This document shows positions 1 to 7,073 of a DNA stretch of 16,352 nucleotides, piece after piece. Every line of letters begins with the position of its first letter. Position 1 is the first letter of the stretch. A program made the translations under genes and the position numbers. The DNA is from an uncultured Collinsella sp. (GTDB lineage Bacteria; Actinomycetota; Coriobacteriia; Coriobacteriales; Coriobacteriaceae): positions 1-16,352 of the forward strand of contig USJQ01000002.1 of assembly GCA_900554985.1 (NCBI GenBank), in the 5' to 3' direction. The notes below the pieces were generated by a model. It saw only the letters and a program-made list of their open reading frames with translations. It was not told where the DNA came from and ran no database searches.

Positions 1-934
1 ACACAGACCTGACCGCAGCTTCGATGCCGTCGGCGTCCAAACCGTACTTGTGCAGCAAATCGACCGCAGGGCCGGACTCGCCATACACATCGCGCACGCC
101 GACGCGACGCATCGGCACCGGATACTGCTCCGCTAGCACCGAGGCAACGGCCTCGCCAAGACCGCCGATAATCGAATGCTCCTCGGCAGTGACCACGCGA
201 CCGGTCTTCTTGGCGCTGGCAACCACCAGGCGCTCATCAAGCGGCTTGATCGTGTGCATATTGATGCCCTCGGCATCGATACCATCGGCAGCGAGCGCCT
301 CGGCAGCCTCAAGCGCCTCGGCGACCATAAGGCCACAAGCGATGATGGTCACATCGGACCCCTCGCGCACGACCACGCCGCGACCAATCTTGAACTCATA
401 GTCCTCGCAGTCGTTGATGACCGGTGTTGCCAGGCGGCCGAAGCGCATGTAAACCGGGCCCTCAAACTCATAGGCGGCGCGCACACAGGCACGAGCCTCG
501 ACGTCGTCGGCGGGAACGACCACCGTCATACCCGGAATCGTGCGCATGAGTGCGATATCCTCGCAGCACTGGTGCGTGGCGCCGTCCTCGCCCACCGAAA
601 TGCCGGCATGAGTAGCGCCAATCTTGACGTTGAGGTGCGGGTAGCCGATGGAATTGCGGACCTGCTCGTAGGCGCGACCGGCGGCAAACATCGCAAAGGT
701 GCTCGCAAAAGCAACGCGGCCCGTGGTCGCGATGCCGGCGGCAAGACCCATCAGGTTGCTCTCGGCAATGCCGGCGTCGTAGAAGCGCTCAGGGTGCGCA
801 GCCTTAAACTTACCGGTCTGCGTGGCGACGGCCAGGTCGGCATCGAGAACCACAAAGTCATCGCGCTCATTGCCCAGCTCGACAAGTGCCTCGCCATAGC
901 TAACGCGCGTGGCGACTTTCTTGACGTCTGCCAT
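1..934 (-). CDS. tkt: Transketolase C-terminal subunit (3' end cut by window edge)
   Basis: This is the pyrimidine-binding and C-terminal half of a split transketolase. With the N-half it moves two-carbon ketol units between sugar phosphates in the cytoplasm, using thiamine diphosphate. I translated it from the ATG at 934. It begins MADVKKVATRVSYGEAL and contains DADLAVATQTGKF, FYDAGIAESNLMGLAAGIA (the catalytic Glu region that activates the cofactor) and GATHAGISVGEDGATHQ, all typical of the family. About 311 codons are present, close to the usual 305-315, so only the last few residues are missing. Its start overlaps the stop of the N-half in a TAATG junction, which suggests translational coupling and equal amounts of the two subunits. 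Confidence 0.93.
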   Translation of the reverse strand, partial: MADVKKVATRVSYGEALVELGNERDDFVVLDADLAVATQTGKFKAAHPERFYDAGIAESNLMGLAAGIATTGRVAFASTFAMFAAGRAYEQVRNSIGYPHLNVKIGATHAGISVGEDGATHQCCEDIALMRTIPGMTVVVPADDVEARACVRAAYEFEGPVYMRFGRLATPVINDCEDYEFKIGRGVVVREGSDVTIIACGLMVAEALEAAEALAADGIDAEGINMHTIKPLDERLVVASAKKTGRVVTAEEHSIIGGLGEAVASVLAEQYPVPMRRVGVRDVYGESGPAVDLLHKYGLDADGIEAAVRSV

Positions 935-1764
935 TAGAGCTCCTCCCCTGCTGCTGCGAGCTCGGCCATGGCCTGCTCAAACTGTTCATCGTTGGGTGCC
1001 TTGCCGTGCCAGCCCACCTGGTTTTCCATAAAGGAGACGCCCTTGCCCTTCACCGTCTCGGCGATAATGGCCACGGGCGAGTCGCTCACTTTGCGGGCCT
1101 CGGCAAAGGCGGCGGCAATCTGCGCCATGTCGTTACCGTCGGCGAGCTCGATCACATGCCACTTAAAGGCGCGGAACTTGTCAGCGAGCGGCATGGCCGA
1201 GTTGACTTCATCGATCGTGCCGTCAATCTGCAAGCCGTTGTGGTCGACGACGGCAACAAGATTGTCGAGCGCATGGTTGCCGGCGAACATGGCCGCCTCC
1301 CACACCTGGCCTTCCTCGCACTCACCGTCGCCCAGCAACGTGTAGACACGGTAGCCGTCGCCCCAGTGCTTAGCGGCAAGCGCCATTCCAACTGCAGCAG
1401 AGATGCCCTGACCGAGCGATCCGGTGGACATATCGATGCCAGGGGCGTCGTTCATGTTGGGATGGCCCTGCAGTCGGCTGCCAATATGACGGAGCGTCTC
1501 GAGCTCTTCGACGGGAAAATAGCCGCGATTTGCCAACACCGAATACAGGCCCGGCGCCGCGTGACCCTTGGAGAGCACAAAGCGATCGCGATCGGCCTTG
1601 TGAGGGTCGGCAGGATCGATATTCATTTCCTCAAAGTACAGATACGTCATGATGTCGGCAGCACCGAGCGATCCACCCGGGTGTCCCGACTTGGCCGCGT
1701 GAACCGCAGTCACGACACCCTTCCTGACCTCATTGGCGACCTTCGCCAGCTCCTGGTTGGTCAT
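934..1764 (-). CDS. tkt: Transketolase N-terminal (TPP-binding) subunit
   Basis: This is the diphosphate-binding half of the split transketolase, 276 aa, as expected for the family. Visible motifs are SGHPGGSLG (residues 26-34), LSKGHAAPGLYS (64-75), STGSLGQG (113-120) and the TPP/metal motif GDGECEEGQVWE (145-156), followed by VVDHNGLQIDG. I chose the ATG at 1764 (MTNQELAK) because AGAGAGG lies a good distance upstream. The frame stays open further upstream, but that stretch has no ribosome-binding site and is not family-like. It lies 63 bp after the transaldolase gene and overlaps the C-half by one base, so all three are probably one transcript. It accepts F6P, xylulose-5-P and similar donors in the non-oxidative pentose phosphate pathway. 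Confidence 0.94.
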   Translation of the reverse strand: MTNQELAKVANEVRKGVVTAVHAAKSGHPGGSLGAADIMTYLYFEEMNIDPADPHKADRDRFVLSKGHAAPGLYSVLANRGYFPVEELETLRHIGSRLQGHPNMNDAPGIDMSTGSLGQGISAAVGMALAAKHWGDGYRVYTLLGDGECEEGQVWEAAMFAGNHALDNLVAVVDHNGLQIDGTIDEVNSAMPLADKFRAFKWHVIELADGNDMAQIAAAFAEARKVSDSPVAIIAETVKGKGVSFMENQVGWHGKAPNDEQFEQAMAELAAAGEEL

Positions 1765-1827
1765 ACGAATTCCTCTCTTGAGAACAACCCCGGCACCGGA
1801 TGACGCGATGCCGGGGCAATCCACTCG

Positions 1828-2511
1828 TTAAGCCTGAGCGACGACCTTCTGCCAGTCAGCCTCAAAAGAGGCGAGGCCCTGGTCGGTCAGCGGATGATGC
1901 AGGCACTTCTTGAGAGCGGCCATGGGCACGGTCGCAATATCGGCACCGAGTAGCGCGGCCTGGGTCACGTGGTTGGGCGTACGAACCGAGGCGGTGATGA
2001 TCTCGACGGTGTCGTCGACGTTCTTGCCCGTCCAGTCGTAGTTCTTAATGCAGGTCACGACGTTGTCGAGCTGCGAGATACCGTCCTCGGCGATGTCATC
2101 GAAACGACCGACAAACGGGCTGATGTAGCGAGCACCGGCATTGGCGGCCATAAGGGCCTGCGTCGGCGAGAAGACGAGCGTCATGTTGACGCGCACGCCA
2201 GCATCGGCCAGTGCACGGCAGGCGGCAAGGCCGGCCTCGCACACGGGAAGCTTGACCACGATGTTGGGGGCGAGGGCGGCAAGGCGCTTGCCCTCCTCGA
2301 TCATACCCTCGGCAGTGGTAGCGGTAGACTCGGCGGAAACGGGCAGGCCCTCGCAGAGCTCGGCAATCTTGAGCATATGCGGCTCAAAGTCGGCAAGCTT
2401 GCCGCCGGTCTTGGCGTACAGGGACGGGTTGGTGGTAACACCGGCCAGGCAGCCCCAGCTCTTGGCCTCGGCGATCTCGTCCAGATTGGCAGTATCGATA
2501 AAGAACTTCAT
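1828..2511 (-). CDS. tal: Short (TalC/FSA-type) transaldolase
   Basis: This 227-aa cytoplasmic class I (Schiff-base) TIM barrel transfers a dihydroxyacetone unit between sugar phosphates. The Schiff-base lysine is Lys87 in NIVVKLPV. The protein begins MKFFIDTANLDEI and has VTTNPS (25-30), the signature that opens this family. Two positions that separate true transaldolases from fructose-6-P aldolase favour transaldolase: Glu61 in VSAES, where E. coli FSA has Gln, and Phe133 in SPFVGR, where FSA has Tyr. I compared these from memory of the family. The start at 2511 is supported by GAAGGAG upstream. The gene lies between the GatZ-like gene and the split transketolase, so pentose-pathway capacity is dedicated to this sugar locus. 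Confidence 0.93.
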   Translation of the reverse strand: MKFFIDTANLDEIAEAKSWGCLAGVTTNPSLYAKTGGKLADFEPHMLKIAELCEGLPVSAESTATTAEGMIEEGKRLAALAPNIVVKLPVCEAGLAACRALADAGVRVNMTLVFSPTQALMAANAGARYISPFVGRFDDIAEDGISQLDNVVTCIKNYDWTGKNVDDTVEIITASVRTPNHVTQAALLGADIATVPMAALKKCLHHPLTDQGLASFEADWQKVVAQA

Positions 2512-2543
2512 GGTGCAAACTCCTTCGAAGGAATCCAAAACTC

Positions 2544-2579
2544 AAAAAATAGGACAAAGGGGATGTCCCTTTGTCCTAT
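2544..2579 (-). terminator. Hairpin with T-tract between gatZ-like gene and tal
   Basis: A perfect 13-bp stem (2549-2561 with 2567-2579) closes a 5-nt loop. On the minus strand it runs into six T residues (A2544-2549 on the plus strand), the form of an intrinsic terminator. Only about 32 bp lie between it and the tal start, and I see no promoter there. It may therefore act as a partial terminator or attenuator inside one transcript. The stem sequence (GGACAAAGGG and its complement) also resembles multi-copy intergenic hairpins, so it could be a dispersed repeat. Confidence 0.7.
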
Positions 2580-2581
2580 GT

Positions 2582-2617
2582 GCCGGGCCTGCGGCTGGGA
2601 CATGCCCCAGGCCCGGC
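2582..2617 (-). repeat. Second inverted repeat after gatZ-like gene
   Basis: A perfect 10-bp GC-rich stem, GCCGGGCCTG (2582-2591) with CAGGCCCGGC (2608-2617), encloses 16 nt that can pair further. It lies between the gatZ-like stop (2637) and the T-tract hairpin, giving tandem hairpins on the minus-strand transcript. It has no T-tract of its own. It may stabilise the 3' end or block exonucleases. Confidence 0.6.
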
Positions 2618-2636
2618 GTCGTGTAGGAAAAGCTAC

Positions 2637-3911
2637 TTAGTCCTCGAGAGCCTTCTCGATGCGGCTCGTGACGCCCTTGAGGTTAAGACCGACGACGTAC
2701 TGCTTGATCGGGCGCTTGATGTGCTCGATCACAAAGCGCTTGCCGTCGATGTCCTGGGCAGCGAGGTTGCGATAGAGCTTCTCGACCTGCTCCTTGACCT
2801 CGGGATCGTTGAACGCATAGTGGCCGGAGACATCCAGGATCTTCAGGCTGAGCTCATCGTCGGCAAGGATGTCATCGACCTGCAGGTTGACGTCGTCGCC
2901 AGTCATCCACTTGCGCCAGCGCTCGGTCTTGATAGCCTTGACCAGCGGCGTGTGATACAGGTCGGAGGGGTCATTGCACAGACCGTTGTCGACCAGGATC
3001 TGCTCGGTGGCGCAGAGCTTGAGGTAGGCGCGGGTCTCCTCGGTGCCATACTGCGGAGCGACGTTGGAGGCGGTCACGTGTGCCGGGATGTGCTCGAGCA
3101 GCGTCGCGTCGTCCAGATAGTCGGCATTGTGCTCCTTCAGGCCCACGCCATAGCGCTTGGCCATATCGGCAAGCTCGCGGGCGTTCTTGAAGTTGTAGTG
3201 ACCGACCTGCTCCGTCCAGCGGGTAAGGGTGCCGGTCTGGCCGACGATAAAGGTGGGCATGGGGCAGCCGCGCTTCTCGAGCTCGGGCTGCAGCTGAGAA
3301 ATGAACTCCTCGTACTTATCGGTAGAGGTCAAGCCGCCATTGGTCTCCTCGGTACCGACCTCATAGGCGACCTCGGGCAGGTTATGCTCGCGACGGTACT
3401 GCTCAAGGTAGTCGATAAGACCGATCGTGCGGCGAAGCACCACGTCGAGCGGAATAACCTTGCCGATCTGATAGGGGTCCTTGGTGGGGTCGACCATCAG
3501 CAGGTCAAAGCCCGCCTCCATGTCGGCGACGAAGGACTTGCGGGCGAGCTCCATGGCCTCGTCCTCGGGCAGGTGGGCGTTACGCTCCTCGTCGCGCTGC
3601 CACGGACCGCCGTGATCGCGGCACAGGTAGTACGGACCGGTGTAACCCACCTCGTCGGCAACCTTCTTGATGTCGGCGGCAAAGCGCGTCTGGTCCCAAC
3701 CGTTGACGTAGCCGGCGCCCATCTCGTCCATATCGACCTGGTTGCGGCTGGCGATAAACATGGGCGGGAAATCCTCGTCCTTGGCAAGCTCGAACACGGC
3801 CTGAATCAGGTTGGGGCTCATGGGGCCAATGCCGACCATGGTTGCGTGATCGCCGCTATCCTGCAGCTTGAGCATGCCCTGAACGGCCTGACGGATGGTG
3901 AGGTTGGACAT
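2637..3911 (-). CDS. gatZ: GatZ/KbaZ-like protein, stand-alone (possible ketose-phosphate 4-epimerase)
   Basis: This 424-aa TIM-barrel protein belongs to the GatZ/KbaZ family (D-tagatose-1,6-bisphosphate aldolase accessory subunit). Motifs aligning with E. coli GatZ by eye are ASRNQVD (54-60), CRDHGGPW (97-104), EVGTEETNGG (184-193), VGQTGT (223-228) and KEHNADYL (259-266). Asp99, His100, Glu184/Glu188 and His261 are plausible metal or catalytic residues, so it looks enzyme-competent, not merely structural. The sequence is clearly diverged from the E. coli protein. The start has a strong GGAGAAGGAG site. No catalytic partner (GatY) or tagatose-6-P kinase is present in the window. I recall reports that some GatZ homologues interconvert fructose-6-P and tagatose-6-P; if so here, the product would be F6P for the neighbouring transaldolase and transketolase. 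The family is secure; the substrate is inference. Confidence 0.85.
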   Translation of the reverse strand: MSNLTIRQAVQGMLKLQDSGDHATMVGIGPMSPNLIQAVFELAKDEDFPPMFIASRNQVDMDEMGAGYVNGWDQTRFAADIKKVADEVGYTGPYYLCRDHGGPWQRDEERNAHLPEDEAMELARKSFVADMEAGFDLLMVDPTKDPYQIGKVIPLDVVLRRTIGLIDYLEQYRREHNLPEVAYEVGTEETNGGLTSTDKYEEFISQLQPELEKRGCPMPTFIVGQTGTLTRWTEQVGHYNFKNARELADMAKRYGVGLKEHNADYLDDATLLEHIPAHVTASNVAPQYGTEETRAYLKLCATEQILVDNGLCNDPSDLYHTPLVKAIKTERWRKWMTGDDVNLQVDDILADDELSLKILDVSGHYAFNDPEVKEQVEKLYRNLAAQDIDGKRFVIEHIKRPIKQYVVGLNLKGVTSRIEKALED

Positions 3912-3980
3912 TTTGTTCTCCTTCTCCAGAGGATTTTTGACAAAAGTTCCCTGGGACCCAGATGTGGGCCCTATCAGTAC

Positions 3981-4041
3981 GGATGGATTTTGTTGTGTAG
4001 GGGCGGTTGTGCGGAGTCAAATCCATCCCTCCGCACAACCG
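3981..4041 (-). other. Intercistronic RNA element with two interlocked perfect stems
   Basis: In the 144-bp gap between the PTS gene and the gatZ-like gene, two perfect inverted repeats interlock. GGATGGATTT (3981-3990) pairs with AAATCCATCC (4019-4028). CGGTTGTGCGGAG (4004-4016) pairs with CTCCGCACAACCG (4029-4041). The order 1-2-1'-2' is an H-type pseudoknot, or a switch between two exclusive hairpins. Arms 4028 and 4029 abut, which would allow stacking but leaves no linker, so the full stems may not form together. No T-tract follows on the minus strand. Further toward gatZ, an imperfect hairpin around 3950-3971 is also visible. Confidence 0.6.
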
Positions 4042-4055
4042 GAGTCCTTAAAGGT

Positions 4056-5528
4056 TTACTTGGCCTGCTTATCGAGCGTGGGCTTCATGGCAATCAGGAT
4101 TGCAGCGGCGACCACGGCGCCAATCACGATGTCCAGGCAGAACAGCGCGACGTTGTTGGTGGCAAGGGCGACGATAAAGCCACCGTGCGGGACGTAGCAG
4201 TCGATGCCCTGGAAGGCGGCAAGTGCCGCACCCACGGCAGAGCCGATGCAAATGCCGGGCAGGGTGTGACCGAGGTCCTTGACCGCGAAGGGGATAGCGC
4301 CCTCGGTAATACCGATGCAGCCCATGAACAGCGCGGAGATGCCCATCTGGCGGTCAGCGTCATCGAACTTGTTCTTGGCGATGAGCGCAGCGAGGCCACA
4401 GGCGATCGGGGGAACGGCGACGGCGACGCGGAACATACCGTTAGGACCGTAGATACCGGAGGCCATGATGGCCATGGTGAAGGTCGAGGCGGTCTTGTTG
4501 ATGGGGCCGCCCATATCGAAGGCGGTCATAACGCCAATGACCAGACCCAGGACAACTGCGGAACCGCCCTGCAGGCTGCCGAGCACGCCGGTGAGCCAGT
4601 CCATCACAAAGCCAAGCGGCGTGGCCAGGATGTAGATATAGGCCATGCCCAGGACAAGCGAGGTCAGAATCGGGATGATCAGGATGGGCATGATGGTCTG
4701 GATGGTGTTGTTGACCTTCCAGGTCTTCATCCAGCGGACAAAGTAGCCGCAGATGACCGCCATGATCATGGCGCCCAAGAAGCCGGTCGAAACGCTGTTG
4801 CCGTTAGGGGTAACGACTGCGTTATTGACCAGGTAGCCCAGGACAAAACCGGGGGCGAGCGCGGGCTTGCCGGCCATCGAGTAGGAGATGTATGCCGCAA
4901 GCACCGGGATCATCATGGAGATGCCGGCCATGCCGATGGTGTTAAGGCTCACCATCAGCGGGTTCGTAACCTCCATGCCGTTGGCGCCGGCGGTACCGGA
5001 TGCCAGCGAGAAGGCAAGAAACACGCCGCCGATAACGACGATGGGGATAAAATAGGAAACGCCGGTATTGAATGCATTGAGCAGCGTCTTGCCAGGATCG
5101 GCAAAGATAGACTGCTTGGACGCCGGTGTCGGGGCCTGCGGGGCAGCGGAGACGGCCTTCTTCTCTGCCTTGGCCTCGGCCTTGGGCGCGTCAACGGCGC
5201 CACCCGTCGCCTTGATGATCTCAATGGCCTGGTCGATGATCTTTACCGGATCGGCGATTACATCAGAGGTGCCGACCTTCAGGAACTTGCCCTCGGCCAT
5301 CTTCTGCTCAAAACGGTCCTCGTTCTCGACACCCACGTCGACGGACTCCAGGACCAGGTCGGCGGAGTCCACGTCTTCCTGCGTGAGCTCATTCTCGATA
5401 CCCAGGCCACCCTGAGCCTCGACCTTGCACTCGATGCCACGGGCGGCGCATTCATCCTGAATCGCCTTCTGGGCCATATACGTGTGGGCGATACCCACAG
5501 TACAGGCGGCAACGCCTACGATCTTCAT
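4056..5528 (-). CDS. PTS fructose-family EIIBC permease
   Basis: This 490-aa membrane protein imports and phosphorylates a sugar. Residues 1-108 are the EIIB domain, with phosphocysteine Cys9 in AACTVGIAHTYMAQ. Residues 110-140 are an Ala/Pro/Lys linker. Residues 145-485 are the EIIC domain with many hydrophobic helices and the family signatures FDMGGPINKTAS (337-348) and GITEGAIPFA (406-415). The start at 5528 follows AGAGGGA; upstream in-frame codons are not family-like. The usual loop is C-P-T-G, while here it is C-T-V-G. No EIIA domain is fused or encoded nearby, so EIIA must come from elsewhere. The divergent LacI regulator and the downstream GatZ, Tal and transketolase genes suggest a ketose or related sugar; the exact sugar cannot be read from the sequence. 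Confidence 0.92.
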   Translation of the reverse strand: MKIVGVAACTVGIAHTYMAQKAIQDECAARGIECKVEAQGGLGIENELTQEDVDSADLVLESVDVGVENEDRFEQKMAEGKFLKVGTSDVIADPVKIIDQAIEIIKATGGAVDAPKAEAKAEKKAVSAAPQAPTPASKQSIFADPGKTLLNAFNTGVSYFIPIVVIGGVFLAFSLASGTAGANGMEVTNPLMVSLNTIGMAGISMMIPVLAAYISYSMAGKPALAPGFVLGYLVNNAVVTPNGNSVSTGFLGAMIMAVICGYFVRWMKTWKVNNTIQTIMPILIIPILTSLVLGMAYIYILATPLGFVMDWLTGVLGSLQGGSAVVLGLVIGVMTAFDMGGPINKTASTFTMAIMASGIYGPNGMFRVAVAVPPIACGLAALIAKNKFDDADRQMGISALFMGCIGITEGAIPFAVKDLGHTLPGICIGSAVGAALAAFQGIDCYVPHGGFIVALATNNVALFCLDIVIGAVVAAAILIAMKPTLDKQAK

Positions 5529-5628
5529 TGCTTCCCTCTTTTCATAGAGTTGCGTGCGCAAGACACCGTTTGCGGAGGCCTCCGGAGCATCCCCTGCCGT
5601 TTGGACTTGCTGTCTTTTCGACAAGAAC

Positions 5629-5657
5629 AATATAGGTGCTCGTTTTTCTTAATGCCA
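5629..5657 (-). promoter_or_regulatory. Candidate promoter of the PTS-gatZ-tal-tkt genes
   Basis: On the minus strand a TATATT -10 box (5634-5629) lies 17 bp after a poor -35 (TGGCAT, 5657-5652), about 100 bp before the PTS start. The weak -35 would fit an activated promoter. An alternative promoter overlapping the operator near 5700-5723 cannot be excluded. Confidence 0.35.
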
Positions 5658-5701
5658 GCTTATTTCGGTAAACGCGCAGGTCAGAGCGTTGGTTATGCGA
5701 T

Positions 5702-5721
5702 TTAGTTATGCGTTTAACCAA
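5702..5721. promoter_or_regulatory. LacI-family operator dyad
   Basis: The 20-bp site TTAGTTATGCGTTTAACCAA is an imperfect palindrome centred on CG (5711/5712); 14 of 20 positions agree with its own reverse complement. The central CG and the TTA/TAA flanks are the layout used by LacI/PurR-type regulators. A second left half-site, TTGGTTATGCG (5689-5699), sits 13 bp upstream in the same phase, making a direct repeat of GTTATGCG. The divergent LacI protein is the natural ligand. Confidence 0.55.
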
Positions 5722-5943
5722 AAATGAATCCTGCGATTTTGCCCTCGATTTCAAAAGTCAAGAAGTATTTGATTTTCTCGGTAGACGGCAGATGCGCATG
5801 CCGGTCACAAATTTCGACCCCACCCGTATGCCGCATTTGTTGCATACTCATATGAAAGGAAAAAGCCGCTCACCGAAGCGTATCCTTCACCAAGACTCAA
5901 AGTCATCATGTTGGAAAATGCTCATCTGTCGGAAGGAGTCGCT

Positions 5944-6954
5944 GTGGCAAAACAGCGCGTTACGATCGCAGACGTCGCTCGAGAGGCGGGAACCTCGACG
6001 GCAAGCGTCTCGTATTACCTCAACGACAAACGAGAAAAGCTTAGCGAGAAGACGCAGAACAAAATCGCGCGCGTCATTAAGGAACTCGGATACGTTCCCA
6101 ACGCCCAAGCGCAGACGCTCACCGGCAAGCAAACCCACGTCATTGCCATCATCATTTTGGATAACACCAACAAATGGGCGGGGCTCGTTCTCAATGGCAT
6201 GGAGCAGGTCATGCTCCCCGCGGGCTACCAGACGGTCGTTTGCACGAGCAACTTTAACCCCGAGACCGAGCTCATGTACGTCGACAAGATGCTCTCGCTG
6301 GGCGTCGATGGCTTTATCATCCAGCCCACGGCAAACTTCAAAGCCGTGCATGACCGCATTAGACGCGCCGGCAAGCCGGTCGTCTTTTTCGATGCGGCCA
6401 TCTATAGCCCAGGTACCAGCTGGATCAAAACCAACCTTTACGACGGCGTGTACAACGCCACACAGGCACTCCTCGACGCCGGCTACGAAGATTTCTTTTC
6501 CATTGCCGCCAACATGACCGAAATGCGCACCCGCATGGAGCGTTTTCAGGGGTATGCCGAGGCGCTGGCAGCGAACGGGCAGCTCTACAAAGCGATTCCC
6601 ATCGATCACAACAAGCCGTCAATCAACGAGCTCACTGAATACTTTAAATTCAAGTTCAATCCCGCCAAGCGAACCCTTATCTTCGTGCAAAATCAGTGGG
6701 CACTTCCCCGTGTCTACAAGGCCCTCCAGCCAATGGCCCATCTGCTTCCGCAGCAAATCGGCCTTTTGGGACTCAACTGCGAAGACTGGACTAATCTCAC
6801 CACACCGACCGTCTCCACCATCATCGAGCCCGTCGACCAAGAAGGTCGCGAAGCAGCCGAGATGCTGCTCGCCCTACTTGACGGAAGCAGCGAACCCGGC
6901 GAGCAGCGCATTCTCGAGTGCAAGCTCAACTGGCTCGACTCCACCTCGATCTAG
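5944..6954 (+). CDS. LacI-family transcriptional regulator
   Basis: This 336-aa DNA-binding sugar sensor has an N-terminal helix-turn-helix, VTIADVAREAGTSTASVSYYL (residues 6-26, typical recognition-helix spacing). The hinge region YVPNAQAQTLTG (50-61) follows, then a periplasmic-binding-like sensor domain to the C-terminus. I chose the GTG at 5944 because GGAAGGAG lies 5 nt upstream and the product then begins MAKQRVTIADVA, as in the family. An ATG 12 codons earlier (5908) has no such site. It is divergent from the PTS gene and probably controls the whole sugar set in response to the imported sugar or its phosphate. Confidence 0.92.
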   Translation: MAKQRVTIADVAREAGTSTASVSYYLNDKREKLSEKTQNKIARVIKELGYVPNAQAQTLTGKQTHVIAIIILDNTNKWAGLVLNGMEQVMLPAGYQTVVCTSNFNPETELMYVDKMLSLGVDGFIIQPTANFKAVHDRIRRAGKPVVFFDAAIYSPGTSWIKTNLYDGVYNATQALLDAGYEDFFSIAANMTEMRTRMERFQGYAEALAANGQLYKAIPIDHNKPSINELTEYFKFKFNPAKRTLIFVQNQWALPRVYKALQPMAHLLPQQIGLLGLNCEDWTNLTTPTVSTIIEPVDQEGREAAEMLLALLDGSSEPGEQRILECKLNWLDSTSI

Positions 6955-7020
6955 ACCGCGGGACAAATGAATCAGTAGCGTTTGTCTCAAATCTTAAGTA
7001 TTTGTTCGACAGAACGGCCC

Positions 7021-7048
7021 TTGCCGGCTCCTGCTAGACTGGTAGATT
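7021..7048 (+). promoter_or_regulatory. Candidate promoter of the nuclease gene
   Basis: TTGCCG (7021-7026) and TAGATT (7043-7048) are separated by 16 bp, 25 bp before the nuclease start. The ribosome-binding site AGGAG (7064-7068) follows. Confidence 0.4.
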
Positions 7049-7073
7049 CCCAACCGTCCATCCAGGAGCCTCA

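Larger units (their letters stand above)
5529..5943. promoter_or_regulatory. 415-bp divergent control region between PTS gene and lacI-type gene
   Basis: No gene is convincing here. It holds a candidate PTS promoter, a LacI-type operator dyad with an adjacent repeated half-site, and the leader of the regulator gene. A 12-bp perfect palindrome, CGGAGGCCTCCG (5573-5584), lies in the predicted PTS 5' UTR and may be a second protein site. I could not settle on a promoter for the regulator. Confidence 0.6.

Noticed and set aside
176..937. Plus-strand open frame of 253 codons over the transketolase C-half
   Set aside because: It is the complement of conserved transketolase codons, with no recognisable domain; the minus-strand translation matches the family throughout.
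2571..5705. A very long plus-strand open frame of over 1,000 codons
   Set aside because: It lies antisense to the gatZ-like and PTS genes, whose products are clear family members. In GC-rich DNA with strong third-position bias the opposite strand often lacks stops. Its product is a His/Asp/Gly-rich shadow without domains, and it has no ribosome site of its own.
6962..6986. Possible terminator after the LacI-type gene (GACAAA with TTTGTC)
   Set aside because: The stem is only 6 bp with a 13-nt loop and no T-tract follows, so I do not call it.
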